Part shown: in pieces, positions 44,920 through 56,591 of the stretch | How positions within the stretch are numbered: position 1 is the first letter of the stretch | Layout: each line of letters opens with the position of its first letter | Origin: Hsuehochloa calcarea | Lineage: Eukaryota > Streptophyta > Magnoliopsida > Poales > Poaceae | Direction: 5' to 3' | Assembly (NCBI GenBank): GCA_036346395.1 | Contig: CM070602.1 | Location: 22,577,098 to 22,641,097, forward strand | DNA: 64,000 nt | The notes under the pieces: generated by a model | The model's database searches: none | Told to the model about the DNA's origin: nothing | What the model saw: only the letters and a program-made list of their open reading frames with translations | Position numbers and translations under genes: made by a program

Positions 44920-47651
44920 CACTACTGGATTCCGGTTATTTGCCGAGTGCCTCAGGCACTCGGCAAAGGCCCCTTTGCACTCGGCAAAAGCTTTGCCGAG
45001 TGCGACACTCGGCAAAGGGCACTCGGAAAAAATTATCGGCGAAGCAACCTTTGCCGAGTGCCTTTTGTCGGGCACTTTCGGTAAAGGCTTTGCCGAGTGC
45101 CGAGTCGACACTCGGCAAAGAAAAACACACGATCCGGCGCCGGCCCGTTGGCGGCCTCTTTCTTGAGTGCCAACCCGTAGGCACTCGGCAAAGATTTTTA
45201 ATTTTTTGAAAATTTCTTTGCCGAGTGCCTTGATCTCGGCACTCGGCAAGAATGGAATCTTTGCCTTGAGCATGCACTTAACCATATTCGGCTTTGCGAG
45301 TGCCTTGACCATTGCACTCGGAAGATTTGCCGAGTGCCTTGACCATTACACTTCGGCAAATATTCAGAAAAGAGTGGACCATGTTTCGCAAAGCCGGGAA
45401 GCTACCTTCCCGCTTTGCCGAGTGCCATGGTCATGGCACTTTCGGCAAAGGGTCCTTTGCCGAGTGTTGCACTCGACAAAGTGACCCAAAGCGCATTTTT
45501 ATATATTTTTACATTCCATCGCGACAAACAAATCCATCCAAACATATATCACATCCATCACATATATATCTCATCCATCACATATATATCTCATCCATCA
45601 CATATATCACATATATAACAATAAGTGCTCAAGTCCATCCAAACAAATCCACAAGTTCATCACAGTCGACAAGTGCATCACAAGTATATCACAAGTCCAT
45701 CACCAAGTGAACAACAAATGAAAATACAACTACCATTCATCTCGAAGGTGGCCACTGCGACTGTGGTGAAGGAAAAGCTCCATCATTCGGAGGCGCATGA
45801 GGTGGATTATTTGAACCCGCCGATTGAGGCTGCACAAAGAAGAAGAGATTGCATGTGAGACAAGATTACATTAGATACCTAATCTAGGAAGGTAGAGGTC
45901 ATACAAGCAAAGCACAAGCGAAAGCAAAAAACTTTCATACTCACAGGAGTAGCTGCAGCTGCAGGACGCGGAGGCGGAGGTGGAGCCAACAGCCCAGCTG
46001 GCACAGCAAAGCCCGTATGTTGCCCAAGACCTTGTAGGAACTCCGTAATGTCCGCCAGCCTCTGCGTCTGGGCCTGCCGCTCGGCCTGCTCGGCCTCCAG
46101 CTGGGCCGACATCCTCTGCTGCTCGGCCTCCGGCTCGGCGTTGCCTCATTTCTTGTTCGGTGGGCACGCAATATTTCACTCCAATGTTTCAGTAATGCAA
46201 AGCTAATTAAGGTGTGTAAAGATCAATGTACGACGAGTAAAACAGGAATAACCTCGAGTGCGTCGACCGGTCTTTGTCTGTGATGCCCGTGGCGTATGGC
46301 CGGGCTCTCGCTCGTGCTCCGTGCTCGGATCTGGGAGAGAGATGGAGTAGAGGCCGTGTCGATGAGGCCGTCGCCAAGCCAGAACCGCCCATGCTTCTTG
46401 CCTTGTCCCACCCTCATGACGATCTCTCCATCAAAGTCACAGGTGCTCGGATCATGGTGCGGCCCATGGACCGACCTTGCCGCCGGCGATGTACTCAGCG
46501 ATGCGGTGTGGGCCTTCGGGTTCGTGTGCGCTGGGGCGGGTCCTCGAGTTGAAGGAGGCGTCGGACGTCGCCTTGCCCTTGTGGGCCATACACCATGCTT
46601 GGAAGTCCGAGCAAGGTGGCCACTATGTGACGCCATTGCGAGAAAGACGACAAGATAATTAGAAATCGAGCGAATTAGCGTCACAATAGATAAATGAATT
46701 CGTGTACCCATGCTTGTTTGTATGCGGAGAGGCTGCGGTTGCCTTGATGGTGTCTTTGGACCTTGCATCATCAAGCAGCGGGCGGGCATCCTTGTGCATC
46801 TGGAGATACTCCTCAGTGAACCACTTGTCCACGATCATCGCCAAAGACTTTCGGGATCGATTGGCACCACCAGGAATCATCTACCGTCATCAAGTATTTA
46901 ACATATAAGAAGATCAAATTAAGCGTACTTAATCTCAAAGCGAATCAATATTAATGTTCTTCATCTACCTCAAGGTACTAGTCCCGGTCGTCATGTTTCT
47001 TGCGTCTTTCTTGGTGACCTTCTCTCCAAGCTTCGACCGTGGTAGGTTAAGATGGCTTTGATCGCACCTCGTGATGCATGTCGGTGATGAGTTTTTACGA
47101 GCTTTGGTAGCCACAGGTCCGCCTACGGCCTCAAATCCCTCATCGCATCGAAATAAGTGCGCATACAAGCGCGATGTATCCATTCATTATTTCAAGAAAA
47201 GTCAATGAATGCGATTGAGCAATGTTGTGCGAGGAGACTTACCCAAAACTCCGCCTTCACCGCGCCGCCTTGTTGGGGTACTCCGCGCATCGGGGCGGCG
47301 GCGTAGTGGTCAAGCAGTAGGCGGCTCCGTCTTCCGTGCGTGACAATGCGGGGTAGTGTTGCTGCCTGAAGACCCAGGATGCCATTGGCGGGCGTGCGCT
47401 ACCACGACACAACCACCCAGTTCTGCACAAGTGATTAAGAAAAATTATTAGTTTCTCTTTTTTCAACATATCATATGAAGTAGTGGTGACAACATCTAAA
47501 GTTACTTACTTTTGCCCTTGGGCGAATCACTTGGGCGTCGGTGAGGATCACGGACCACGAGGAGGCTCGCGGGACCTCGCAAGTAGACACTCGAAGAGGA
47601 AGAGGAGGAAGCGGAACCCGTGCCTACCGCCTCGTCGTCGTCCTCGTCGCC
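44920..47651. mobile_element. CACTA-3, left part of a CACTA element, cut off by the assembly gap
   Basis: CACTACTGGATTCCGG starts at 44920. From 44939 to 45480 TTTGCCGAGTGCC and its complement GGCACTCGGCAAA recur at least fifteen times as subterminal repeats, a family very common in grasses. It is a different family from CACTA-1 and -2. A minus-strand gene fills 45870-47650. The right terminus is not seen before the N run. A short (CATATATATCTCATCCATCA)-type repeat lies at 45548-45610. Confidence 0.85.
45870..47650 (-). pseudogene. CACTA-3 transposase_24-type (Ptta/En/Spm) gene fragment
   Basis: Minus-strand fragments: SRKSLAMIVDKWFTEEYLQMHKDARPLLDDARSK (46855-46750), then DFDGEIVMRVGQGKKHGRFWLGDGLIDTASTPSLSQIRAR (46440-46320), and a coiled-coil QLEAEQAERQAQTQRLADITEFLQ (46105-46030) with a Pro/Ala tail. 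Residues GEIVMRVGxGKKHGRxWLGDG are the mark of the plant transposase_24 family, the TNPA-like partner of TNP2. The N-terminal acidic Asp/Glu/Ser run continues into the gap. At least three introns or frameshifts are implied. Confidence 0.72.
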
Positions 47652-47751
47652 NNNNNNNNNNNNNNNNNNNNNNNNNNNNNNNNNNNNNNNNNNNNNNNNN
47701 NNNNNNNNNNNNNNNNNNNNNNNNNNNNNNNNNNNNNNNNNNNNNNNNNNN
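47652..47751. other. Assembly gap (100 N)
   Basis: Exactly 100 undetermined bases, the usual placeholder for a gap of unknown size. CACTA-3 enters on the left and copia gag leaves on the right. The CACTA-3 right end and the copia 5' LTR, primer site and gag start must lie in it, so the true gap is likely several kb. Confidence 0.97.
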
Positions 47752-48510
47752 GATCCAAGGCCTTAGTCGATCCGAGTTTGAGCGTGTTGCTCACTTGCGG
47801 TCTGCTCACGAGATCTGGCGGACACTTTGTGATTATCACGAAGGGTCCACTGCGATCAAGGAAGTGAGGCGAATCGGCTCAAAAAGGTTTACTCGAAGAT
47901 CGAACAAAGGCCGGTGAGTCTTTGGATGAGTGTGGGAAGATTCTCTAAAATTCTTCATGATCTCCGTATTTGTTGACTTGATATTTTAAGTGCGAAAATG
48001 CCGCCGACTTCGGGTGCTCTTGATGTGAAGGTGCAGGGTATGAAGATCACTTCCATCAATGACAACATCATCATGAGTGAGCTTACCATGGATAAGCTCT
48101 ACTCGAGGTTGAAGACGCATGAGATTGACTTTATCTCGCGTCTCCCAAGACAGTCGATGGCTTTAGTGGTCGACAAATCCAAGGGTTGCTCTTGATTCTC
48201 TTGATTGTAGCTCATCGGCTTTTCATTATCGCTTTACATTCTTTGAGTGATGAGCAACTTGAGAAATTGCGAGGATGACTTAGCCCTCCTTTCCACCAAA
48301 TTCACAAGAGCGTACAACAAGGTGAGAAATAGGAGGAGGAGTGGACCTATCACGTGCTTCGAATGTGGTGAGCCAAACCACATTCGCTCCAAGTGCCCCA
48401 AGCTAAAGGGCAAGGAGGAGAAGGAGACACGAAGACATCCCGGAGAGGATGCAAAACCCAAGAAGACAAACTATCGAAGTTTGTCAGGGTCCTTGCCGCT
48501 CTTGAGAATG
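47752..48510 (+). pseudogene. Ty1/copia gag with zinc knuckle
   Basis: The sequence begins mid-gag, in the UBN2-type region (FERVAHLRSAHEIWRTLCDYHEGS), with frameshifts up to 48240. The frame 48247-48513 includes the knuckle CFECGEPNHIRSKC (C-X2-C-X4-H-X4-C, 48355-48396), all zinc ligands present. The basic tail KGKEEKETRR follows. Confidence 0.87.
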
Positions 48511-50030
48511 TAAATATGAGCGATGTGGACTCGGAAGCGGAGGACGGCGAGAGTGATTCTCGTGGCAAGAAGAAGGCGCATGACTTCACGGCATGTGTTT
48601 CATGGCCAAGAACGACCACGAGCGATTCCTCCAAAGATGAGGATCCTTTTAGTGATCCTGATGAGGTATGCCCTTCTATTGCTGATATGAAAAGGGCTTT
48701 GGTGCTTGCTGAACAGAAATTGCATAAGCAAGTAAAAATGATTAGGAAGCAGGACATTATGATTGATAATTTGAATCTTGAAGTTGTTAGGCTTAAATCT
48801 ATCAATCCTGCTGATATTTGTGATTCTGCACTAGCTTGCTTAAAGATTTGACAAGCTTGAAATCTGCTCATTCCTCTGTCACAAATCAACTAAAAGATGC
48901 TCTCGATGAACTAGAATCTTTCAAGTCTAGATCTCGCTTGTTTAGATGTCATTCCTCTTGATGTACCGCCATGGAAGCTATCCCTTTAACTTGCTCTAAT
49001 TGTGCTTTGCTAGAATTAAAATTGGATAGTTCCTTAAAAGAATTGCAAAAGTTTGATGCTAGTCACACATGCTCTCATTGTAAGGATAATAGGATTAAGA
49101 TGCAAGAGATGTGAAACATTGATTTACTCTAGAGTTGCATCTTGTGAAAATTGTCCCAAGCTTACAATTGAGATTGAAGCCTTAAACAAGACCACGGAAG
49201 AAAAGGCTAAAATTGAAAGATCCATGTCTTTCTTTGCTTCTAAAAGGTTATTGATTCTAACTCTTGTGTTTTGAATGTGAAGTTGAAACCATGGTTAGTC
49301 GGATACAAGAGGCTTTTAGAGTCAAGTTTAAGGAAGCGATTGAGTAGGATTCGGGAATCCTATTGTGTGTCTTGTGAGGCCTTCAAAGTGGAAGTGGCCC
49401 TTCTTAAGAGTAAGCGCAATGAGGTAATCAAGTCTAGCAAGTGTTCTAGATGTGAGGAGTTAATGAAAGAGAATGATTACCTCAAGGTGACTCTTGAGAA
49501 ATTTTCAAGTGGGAAAAAGAAACTCAACATGATTCTTGATCAATCCAAGGTGAGCGTGAAAAATAGTGGTCTAGGTTTCAACCCCCTAGAGCATTCCAAG
49601 AAAACCCACCTAAGATTGCTAGAGTTGTGAAGAATGGTTTGTTTGAGCTAGAACCTCCTAAGCCATCAGGGGTTGTTTTCAAATCCGGTGGTTTTGCTCA
49701 AACTCTTTACGCAAGAAAGGTGCTTTCACTCTGCATGCAGACCTCTCAAAGGTCGATACCATTGCACTTTCGCAAGAAAGAAGGCCATCTTGTTGAGTTA
49801 CGCTTGGAGAGCAAAACTTGAGAGAAAAGAGAGGATGAGCGTCCTAAGATCCATTAGAGGAGTCCCTTCTCCAGATGTAGTCTCTAGAGCTAGGCAGCCT
49901 GTTTATCGCACCACACATAGGCCTAGATTTGTAGAGAACTTTGTAGACTCTTTTGGTGGGTCTAGGCAGCATGTTGGATTAGGACATCGTGAGGAGAGAC
50001 AGGGTAGCACCTAGACAGGGGAGTATCGAT
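48510..50030 (+). pseudogene. Copia gag-protease spacer with repeated CxxC coiled-coil modules
   Basis: An acidic Ser/Asp segment (48513-48700) is followed by helical stretches and CxxC pairs: CSNC 48992, CSHC 49070, CKRC 49101, CENC 49143, CVSC 49364, CSRC 49442. Each is followed by 15-20 mainly charged or leucine-rich residues (CSRCEELMKENDYLK is typical). Several pairs are about 75-78 bases apart. It could be zinc-dependent multimerisation or a coiled coil. I know of similar long gag extensions in grass copia elements, but name no family. It is broken by stops. Confidence 0.6.
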
Positions 50031-50199
50031 CTTTTGGTAGATCGTTTGGAGAGGTCTAGGTGGTTCTCATGTGCATTCTTATGATTTTGTTCTGATCATG
50101 TTTGACTATTACTCTGCTTTGCTCCCGGACATCGTGCTTCTCGATCTTGGATTCCTCGTTCATTTATCACTAACTTGATCTTGAGGCACGGATGTTTTC

Positions 50200-50600
50200 T
50201 GATTGTGCCTTTTAGGTCCGTCGTGCGAGGAAGGAGGACAAGTGGCTTGTTGACTCCGGGTGTTCTCGACATATGACCGGAGATTCTAGATGGTTCTCCT
50301 CCCTCACGTGCATCCGGCAATGAATTGATTACATTTGGGGATGCTTCTCGGGACCGTATTGCAAAGGGCTTTGTCTTGCGTCAACGACAAGTTCATGCTA
50401 AAAGACGTCGCTTTGGTAAGTAAGCTGAGGTATAATCTTCTATCTGTTTCTCAGCTGCTTGATGAGGGTCTAGAAGTGAGGTTTAAGAGAGGTGAATGTA
50501 GAGTTCTAGATTCCTCAGGTGAGCTTGTTTTTGAGATCTCCAGATTTGAGAAGATTTTCTGTGCAAATTTGACATTTCTTACGCTTCTAGTCCTAGGTGT
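50200..50600 (+). pseudogene. Copia aspartic protease
   Basis: KWLVDSGCSRHMTGD is legible near 50240-50285, with the DSG(C/A)S active-site motif of Ty1/copia proteases, then a frameshift. LVSKLRYNLLSVSQLLDEGLEVRFKRGECRVLD (50415-50520) is the usual C-terminal part. Confidence 0.85.
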
Positions 50601-50603
50601 CTT

Positions 50604-51650
50604 GTGGCCTCTGATTCTCATGACCTTGTTTTGTGGCATCGTAGACTTGGGCATATAGGTTTTGATCATTTGTCTAGAGTCAGTTGCAAGGACTTGATTA
50701 GAGGTTTGCCTAGGCTGAAGGCTGTCAGAGATCTTGTGTGCTCTCCCTGTAGACATGGTAAGATGGTGTCTGCTTCCCACCCACCTCTTACTTTGGTAAT
50801 GAGTGATGGACCTAGACAGCTTCTTCACTTAGATACAGTTGGTCCTTCTAGAGTTCAGTCAGTTGGTGGGAAATGGTATGTGCTGGTGGTTGTGGATGAT
50901 TACTCGAGGTATTCATGGGTTTATTTTCTTGCTTCTAAGGACGAAGCATTTGGATTCTTTAAAGATTTGGTCCTTAGAATTTTTGTTGATATACAGGAGC
51001 TTTGAGAGCCATTAGGAGTGATAATGGGACGAGTTCAAGAATTCTTCTTTTTCTACCTTACTACCGATAGGGAATTGAGCATCGTTTTCTTCTCCTAGAG
51101 TTCCTCGTGAGAATGGTGTTGTAGAAAGGAAGAACAGAACCCTTGTAGAGATGGCTCGGACCATGCTAGATGAGCATTCTACTCCTAGGAGATTTTAATG
51201 AGGCGATCTCTCTCGCTGTTATATCTCCAATAGGGTTTTCTTGAGATCCGTGGTTGGGAAGACTTCTTATGAGCTTAGATTTGGTCATTCTCCCAAGGTC
51301 TCTCATTTCAAGATTTTTGGTTGCAAGTGCTTCATTCTTAAACATGGCAATCTTGATAAATTTGAGTCTAGATGTTTTGATGGCATATTTCTTGGATATC
51401 CTGCTCATTCTCGTGGCTATCGTGTTTTTAATGTTGATACTAACAAAATTGTTGAGACTTGCGAAGTCACTTTTGATGAGGCTAGTCACAGTACTAGACC
51501 GATGCTTGGTACAGGTTTCGAAACTCAAGAAAGCATCTTCGTCGATGATGATTCGAGGATGAAGACCCAAACCATCCTCCTGCTACCTCGAGAGGGGTGG
51601 AGAGCTGCTACTACTACTTGATGTCGGTGAGCAAACCGCCTCCTATCCCC
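50604..51650 (+). pseudogene. Copia integrase
   Basis: 50604-51005 gives the HHCC zinc-binding start (LWHRRLGHIGFDHL, then CSPCRHGK). It continues into the core with LHLDTVGP and VVVDDYSRYSWVYFLASKDEAF, bearing the first catalytic Asp. The second Asp lies at the SDNGT-type stretch near 51010-51030 and the Glu in the ENGVVERKNRTL stretch near 51105-51145, in other frames. The C-terminal GKTSYELRFGHSPKVSHFKIFGCKCFI block (51256-51340) is intact. Stops near 51003 and 51198 disrupt it. Confidence 0.88.
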
Positions 51651-51789
51651 ACCGACGATCCGAGTGGCTCTGTTCCTACCTCCACAACTCATGGGGTAGA
51701 GGCCATACGCACTCAGAGCACCTCTTCGCATTCGCGACAACATCCTCTGAGCAGATGATTGGGGATCTTCAAGAGCGAGTCACTCGCTC

Positions 51790-52510
51790 GTGTTTATTTC
51801 TCCTGATTCCCATGCACATTCTGCTTTTGTCGCTTCTTTTGAACCCCGAGATATCACCCATGCTTTATCTGATGCCTCTTGGGTCAATGCCATGCATGAA
51901 GAGCTTGAAAATTTTGAAAGAAACAAAGTCTGGTTTTTAGTTGAGCGACCTTCTGATTCTCATGTTATTGGAACAAAATGGGTTTTTAAAAATAAGCAAA
52001 GTGAGGATGGATTGGTTGTTCTCAATAAGGCTAGACTTGTTGCTCAAGGTTATTCCCAAGTAGAGGGCTTAGACTTTGAGGAGACTTTTGCTCCAGTAGC
52101 TAGATTGGAGGCCATTCGCATTCTTTTAGCATTTGCAACATCCAAGGGTTTCAAGCTTTTTCAAATGGATGTTAAAAGTGCTTTCTTGAATGGCTTCATA
52201 GAAGAAGAGGTCTTTGTCAAGCAACCTCCTGGGTTTGAAAATCAAAATTCCCAAACCATGTTTTTAAACTCTCTAAAGCCCTGTATGGATTGAAACAAGC
52301 TCCTAGAGCTTGGTATGACAGGCTTAAGAGTTTCTTGCTTGAAAATGATTTCAAAATGGGAATGGTTGATAAAACCTTGTTCACTCTCAGGCATGGCAGT
52401 GATTTCTTGTTGGTTCAAATATATGTGGATGATATTATTTTGGTGGTTCCTCTCATGCTTTGGTGTCTAGATTTTGATTCTATGAGCGGTGAATTGAGAT
52501 GAGCATGATG
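51790..52510 (+). pseudogene. Copia reverse transcriptase
   Basis: 51790-52293 reads WVNAMHEELENFERNKVWFLVERP, VIGTKWVFKNKQSEDG, ARLVAQGYSQVEGLDFEETFAPVARLE and FQMDVKSAFLNG (first catalytic Asp). A one-base shift follows, then 52290-52502 with KQAPRAWYDRLKSFL and the catalytic YVDDI at 52421-52435. This order and these motifs define Ty1/copia RT. Confidence 0.93.
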
Positions 52511-53320
52511 GGAGAGTGACATTCTTCCTTGGTCTTCAAATCAAGCAGCGAAAGAAGGCACCTTCGTCCACGAGTAAGTATACAAAGGACCTTCTTGGCG
52601 CTTCAATATGGGAAGCGATGGCCAATGTCTACTCCCATTGCAACAACCACCGTCTTTGGACCACGATGAGGATGGAGAGTCCGTGGACGGAAGAGTACCG
52701 CATATGATTGGCTCCTCCTCTATCTTACATACGTCGGTAGGACATACAATTCGCCGTATGTCCATGCGCTCGATTCGAGCTTCCTCGTGCTTCTCATCGT
52801 CAAGTCATGCGCGCATCTTGGTATCTTCAAGATACGCTTGATTTTGGACTCTGGTATTCTTCTTCTTGGCTCTTTCAATTCGAGCATTTTCTCGATCTTG
52901 ATTTCACGGTGTAGAGTTGATAGGAAGAGTACTTCGGCACTTGTCATTTCTTGGGCACATCTCTTGTTTCTTGGTCTTCCGAAAAGTCTTACATTGCTGA
53001 CCCATACCGAGGCCGAGTATGTAGCTGCCGATGGTTGCTCTCGAGTTCTCTGGATTTTGTCCATGCTGCGAGACTATGGGTTATCTTTGGGAAGTGTTCC
53101 TCTTTTACGTGACAACACTTACGCAATTAATATTGCCAAAACCCGATTGCAACATTCGAGGACTAAACACATTGACATTCGATTTCATTTTACGAGAGAC
53201 CATGTTGAGAAAGGTGATGTTGTGCTTCATTTTGTAGAGTCCGAGCAACGACTTGCGGATATTTTCACTAAGGCTCTTGACTCTTGGCGTTTTCTTTGCT
53301 TATGGGAGAGTTAGGGTTAT
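52510..53320 (+). pseudogene. Copia RT thumb and RNase H, partly scrambled
   Basis: FFLGLQIKQ (52520-52547) and SKYTKDLL remain from the thumb; 52560-52900 has many lesions. RNase H returns as LTHTEAEYVAADGCSRVLWI (about 53000-53060), LRDNTYAINIAKTRLQHSRTKHIDIRFHF and EKGDVVLHFVESEQRLADIFTKAL (53110-53280), the usual C-terminus of copia polyproteins. The first catalytic Asp segment (ADxAGD type) near 52900 is not readable. The stop follows at 53312. Confidence 0.87.
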
Positions 53321-54723
53321 TAGTCCTATTGGGCTGTTTTGAGGGGAAGTTGCTCTTTTGCATTCATTGTATCATAATGCATGTTTCATTTCATTTGTCT
53401 TGCATTGTGTAATAAAATCGGTGGAGCTTTGATTATTATCCTTGTATGACTTGTTCTCATATTCTATACCTTGTCATATCGAGTGATAGTCTGCTAGACC
53501 TCTTTTATGGCTCTTCGTGTGTGGCTTAGCTTTTGACTTGCTAGCTTTATATCCGTGAGAAACTTGAATCAAATCATGTCTTGTTGGATCTTGTGACTAG
53601 TTTTGCTCTAGTGATCCGCTTATGATTCTCGCCATGTCTTACAAGTTGAATTGAGTCTTGAACTTATTACGAGTTGAAAAATGAGCTTTTATCTTATTAA
53701 GTCAAGCAAATGAAAATGAGATTTTCATGCGAAAAAGCGATCTCACCAATCCTTTCTCATGAGACGGCTTGCCATTGCACTAGGCATGAACTCGGGGAGT
53801 TTTGGATGACCTAGATCATTCTTTTAAGCTTATCGCTTGAGATGGTCGCGGCAAGGCTTGAGATCTAGCATGACAAAAAAGGAGAAAGAAAAGAGAAATT
53901 GCCCAAAGAGGGCTAAGTGCTTGAGCTTTGCTTCAAAGAATTTTCTTAATGCTCAAAATGCCTCAATTCTTGTTTTGAGTCTCTTTTACTTATAGACATG
54001 GCTTGACTCATTTTTGGTTGCTTTGAGTGAATCTATGATTTTGAACAACCTTTCATGATTTTAATTCTGTAATCTCAGATTCTTTGCTATCTTGGTTTTA
54101 GCTTTGCGATTACGTTTTGCCATGATTGAATATAGCGTCTACTCTTTATATGGCTTGGTATAATACTTGTCTTGTCTTCATGTATAATGGTCATGGCTCC
54201 TTCTCACTAAAGTTCAAAAATAAAGTCATTCCTTCATGCTCTTTCTTTTCATGCATCTTGATGAATTCATTGTCAAAGGGGAGAAAGATTGTGAAGAAAA
54301 TGTTTGATGTTGGAGCTTTTGGTTTCATACTCAAGGTTTAATATAAAAGAACTTCATAAAATAAAAATTTTAACCTTTTGAAAAATTGTGATCATGGTGA
54401 GTTGAGTTTCTGGGTTTCATTGTCTTATCCTATCTGATTTGCATTTGAAGAATACTCTCAATGATCAAAGGTCTAATAGAACAATGTGTCTTTCATTTGG
54501 ACCTAAGTGAGATTTTTGGCTACTTTCTGGAAATTGAATCCTTTTGTGCCTTCAATGCCTTATCTCACCTGCTTACACTATTCTGAAGCCAGCTTGGTCG
54601 GTTCCTAGGCTTTTTGTTGCTTATGGACCAAGTTGTGCCTTTATCTAAAGCGGCGAGTTTTACTTTTCATTTTGAAAACCACATTTTCTTGAAAATTGCC
54701 AATGTGTTCATCAAGGGGGAGAT
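53321..54723 (+). other. Copia 3' internal region, no recognisable gene
   Basis: 1.4 kb between polyprotein and LTR. No frame resembles an envelope-like protein; the best (54126-54341, 71 codons) is T-rich and unconvincing. A polypurine-like CAAAGGGGAGAAAG at 54276 may be a second priming site. The real tract AAGGGGGAGA lies at 54714-54723, next to the LTR. Confidence 0.65.
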
Positions 54724-56591
54724 TGTGGATATCGTGAGGATATGTGCACGATCTCAGGATGATGAGTCAATTGGCAATGGCGTTATTGGTTTGCAAAATC
54801 TCGCGTTTTCGGGTTTGCTCCAAGGCTGTCAGGCCATTGGCAGTCGACCGGTTGTCTTGGCGGTCGGAGCCGCCGTGGAGCGATCCGACCGACCATGGTG
54901 GCGGTCCGAGGCCGCTGATTTGAAAGTTGGGTTTTGGGTGAGCCAAAATAGGTTGTGTAGGCAAGTTAGGAGTCTCTGGATGTGGTCCCATCATTTTGGA
55001 GCTCCAGTCAAAAGTTCTATTCGATTGAAATTTCGGAAGGTTTGAATTTCTCGCTTGAATTTTGGCTAAGTCCTTTGGACCGGTCCGGCCGCCGTGATGG
55101 GAGCGGTCCGGCCAAGACATAATCGGTCGGACCGGCCTGTGGGGAAATGATCGGACCGGCGATCACTGGAGGTGAGCCAAGTGTTGCATTGAGTTGATTT
55201 TGAGTGTGTGATTCTATGAACTTCAATGCTTTATTGATGTATATCGCATTGCGGAACCGGCGTGGGTCAAGTTGAGAAGAACTTGTTCCGGAAGCGGTTT
55301 GTTTGTCTATTCTTTATGCGGTGGCTTGCGAGTCAGCGGCGTCAGCGGTGAGTGGATCGGGACTACGCTTGGAGAGCCGAGGTCGAGCGATCGGGGATAC
55401 GGGTGAGGTCGTGTGACTCAAGCATGGTGCGAGAATGGACAAGATGGATCGAGCGGTGGTTGATGCAATTTGGTTGGATCGGCGGTGTGGATATCGGTGC
55501 GAGTCTGCAGGAGGTTCCGATGGGATTCGGAAAGAGAGGCTTGGCGTCGATGAGAACCGTGATCAACCTACACGTGGTGAAGCGGCGATTGCTTCAAGAG
55601 TTATTTGTGTGTGGGTCCCATGTGTAAGAGACCCAAAAAGGAAACCCTAGCTCTCTAGTATAAATAGGAAGGGTGAGGTGGAAAACCTAAGCAAGCATTC
55701 ATTTAGCCCCTTCTTCCTTTTCTAGGGTTTGGAGGAGAGGAGAGGAAAACTAGGGTTTGGAGTGTGCTCCTTGTTGAGCTCTTGCCCTCCTTGGTGGAGA
55801 GGCTTTGTAAGCATCTATTGTGGATGAACAATCTTGTGATGCTTAATTGAAAGATCAATTGCTCCTTTGTGTTCTTCTCTCTTTTGGATGTTTTTGGTGC
55901 TTCCTTGATTCAAAGGTTCATGCTTGGTCTCTTGGCCTACTTTACCTTGCTTTGATGTGTGGGATTACTACTAGAGTCATCTAGATCATCAAACCCCACA
56001 AGCAAGTCTTGAATCAAGATTTCCTCATTTCTAGGGTTTGTGCACCTCTTTGGTAAAATCTCAAGAGATCGTTTTTGCGAAGTGGATCGACCGATCGTCG
56101 CTAGAAATAGGTCTCCAATATCTTTAGGAAGGTGTGCTAGAAATTTGGTCAAGTTTTATTGGTTGAATCAAAAGTTGGATCAAATTTCGTTTTGGATTTA
56201 GGTGGAGTTTTTGATCTTGGACTCTCTGGTCCGCCAAACCCTTCAACGGCGGTTCGACCGCGTGTTTTCAGACCATTGGTTTTTGCGGGTCGAACCGTGT
56301 CCACCGGTCCGACCATTTGGATAGTTGCGGTCGGACCGCTCCTTGACCGTCGGTCCGGCCGCCCGTGGTAGCCGGTCGGACCGCGTGTCGATGAAGAACA
56401 TTGAGTTCTTTTCTCCTTTTGTGTCGTGTGCTTGAGGGGCTTATCAAATTCAACACAAGGCTTCCGTTGTGTGCTCACTAAACTTCTTAGCTTTCATAGC
56501 TAAAGGAGTAAAGTACGTGTTGGTTTTGATTTAGGTGAGAAAGTTTTGAAAGCGCCTATTCACCCCCCCTAGTCGCCTTTCCGGTCCTACA
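54724..56591 (+). repeat. Copia 3' LTR (1.87 kb)
   Basis: It starts TGTGGATATCGTG directly after the polypurine tract and ends CGGTCCTACA. Preceding CGCCTATTCACCCCCCCTAG is typical of large grass copia LTR ends. It contains repeated GGTCGGACCG/CGGTCCGGCCG palindromic motifs (54860-55160 and 56225-56390). The next five bases, ATTCA, would be the target duplication, but its partner is in the gap. Confidence 0.9.
55659..55666 (+). promoter_or_regulatory. Copia LTR TATA box
   Basis: TATAAATA follows CTCTAG and precedes an AG-rich start region. It is a well-formed TATA box within the LTR. Confidence 0.7.
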
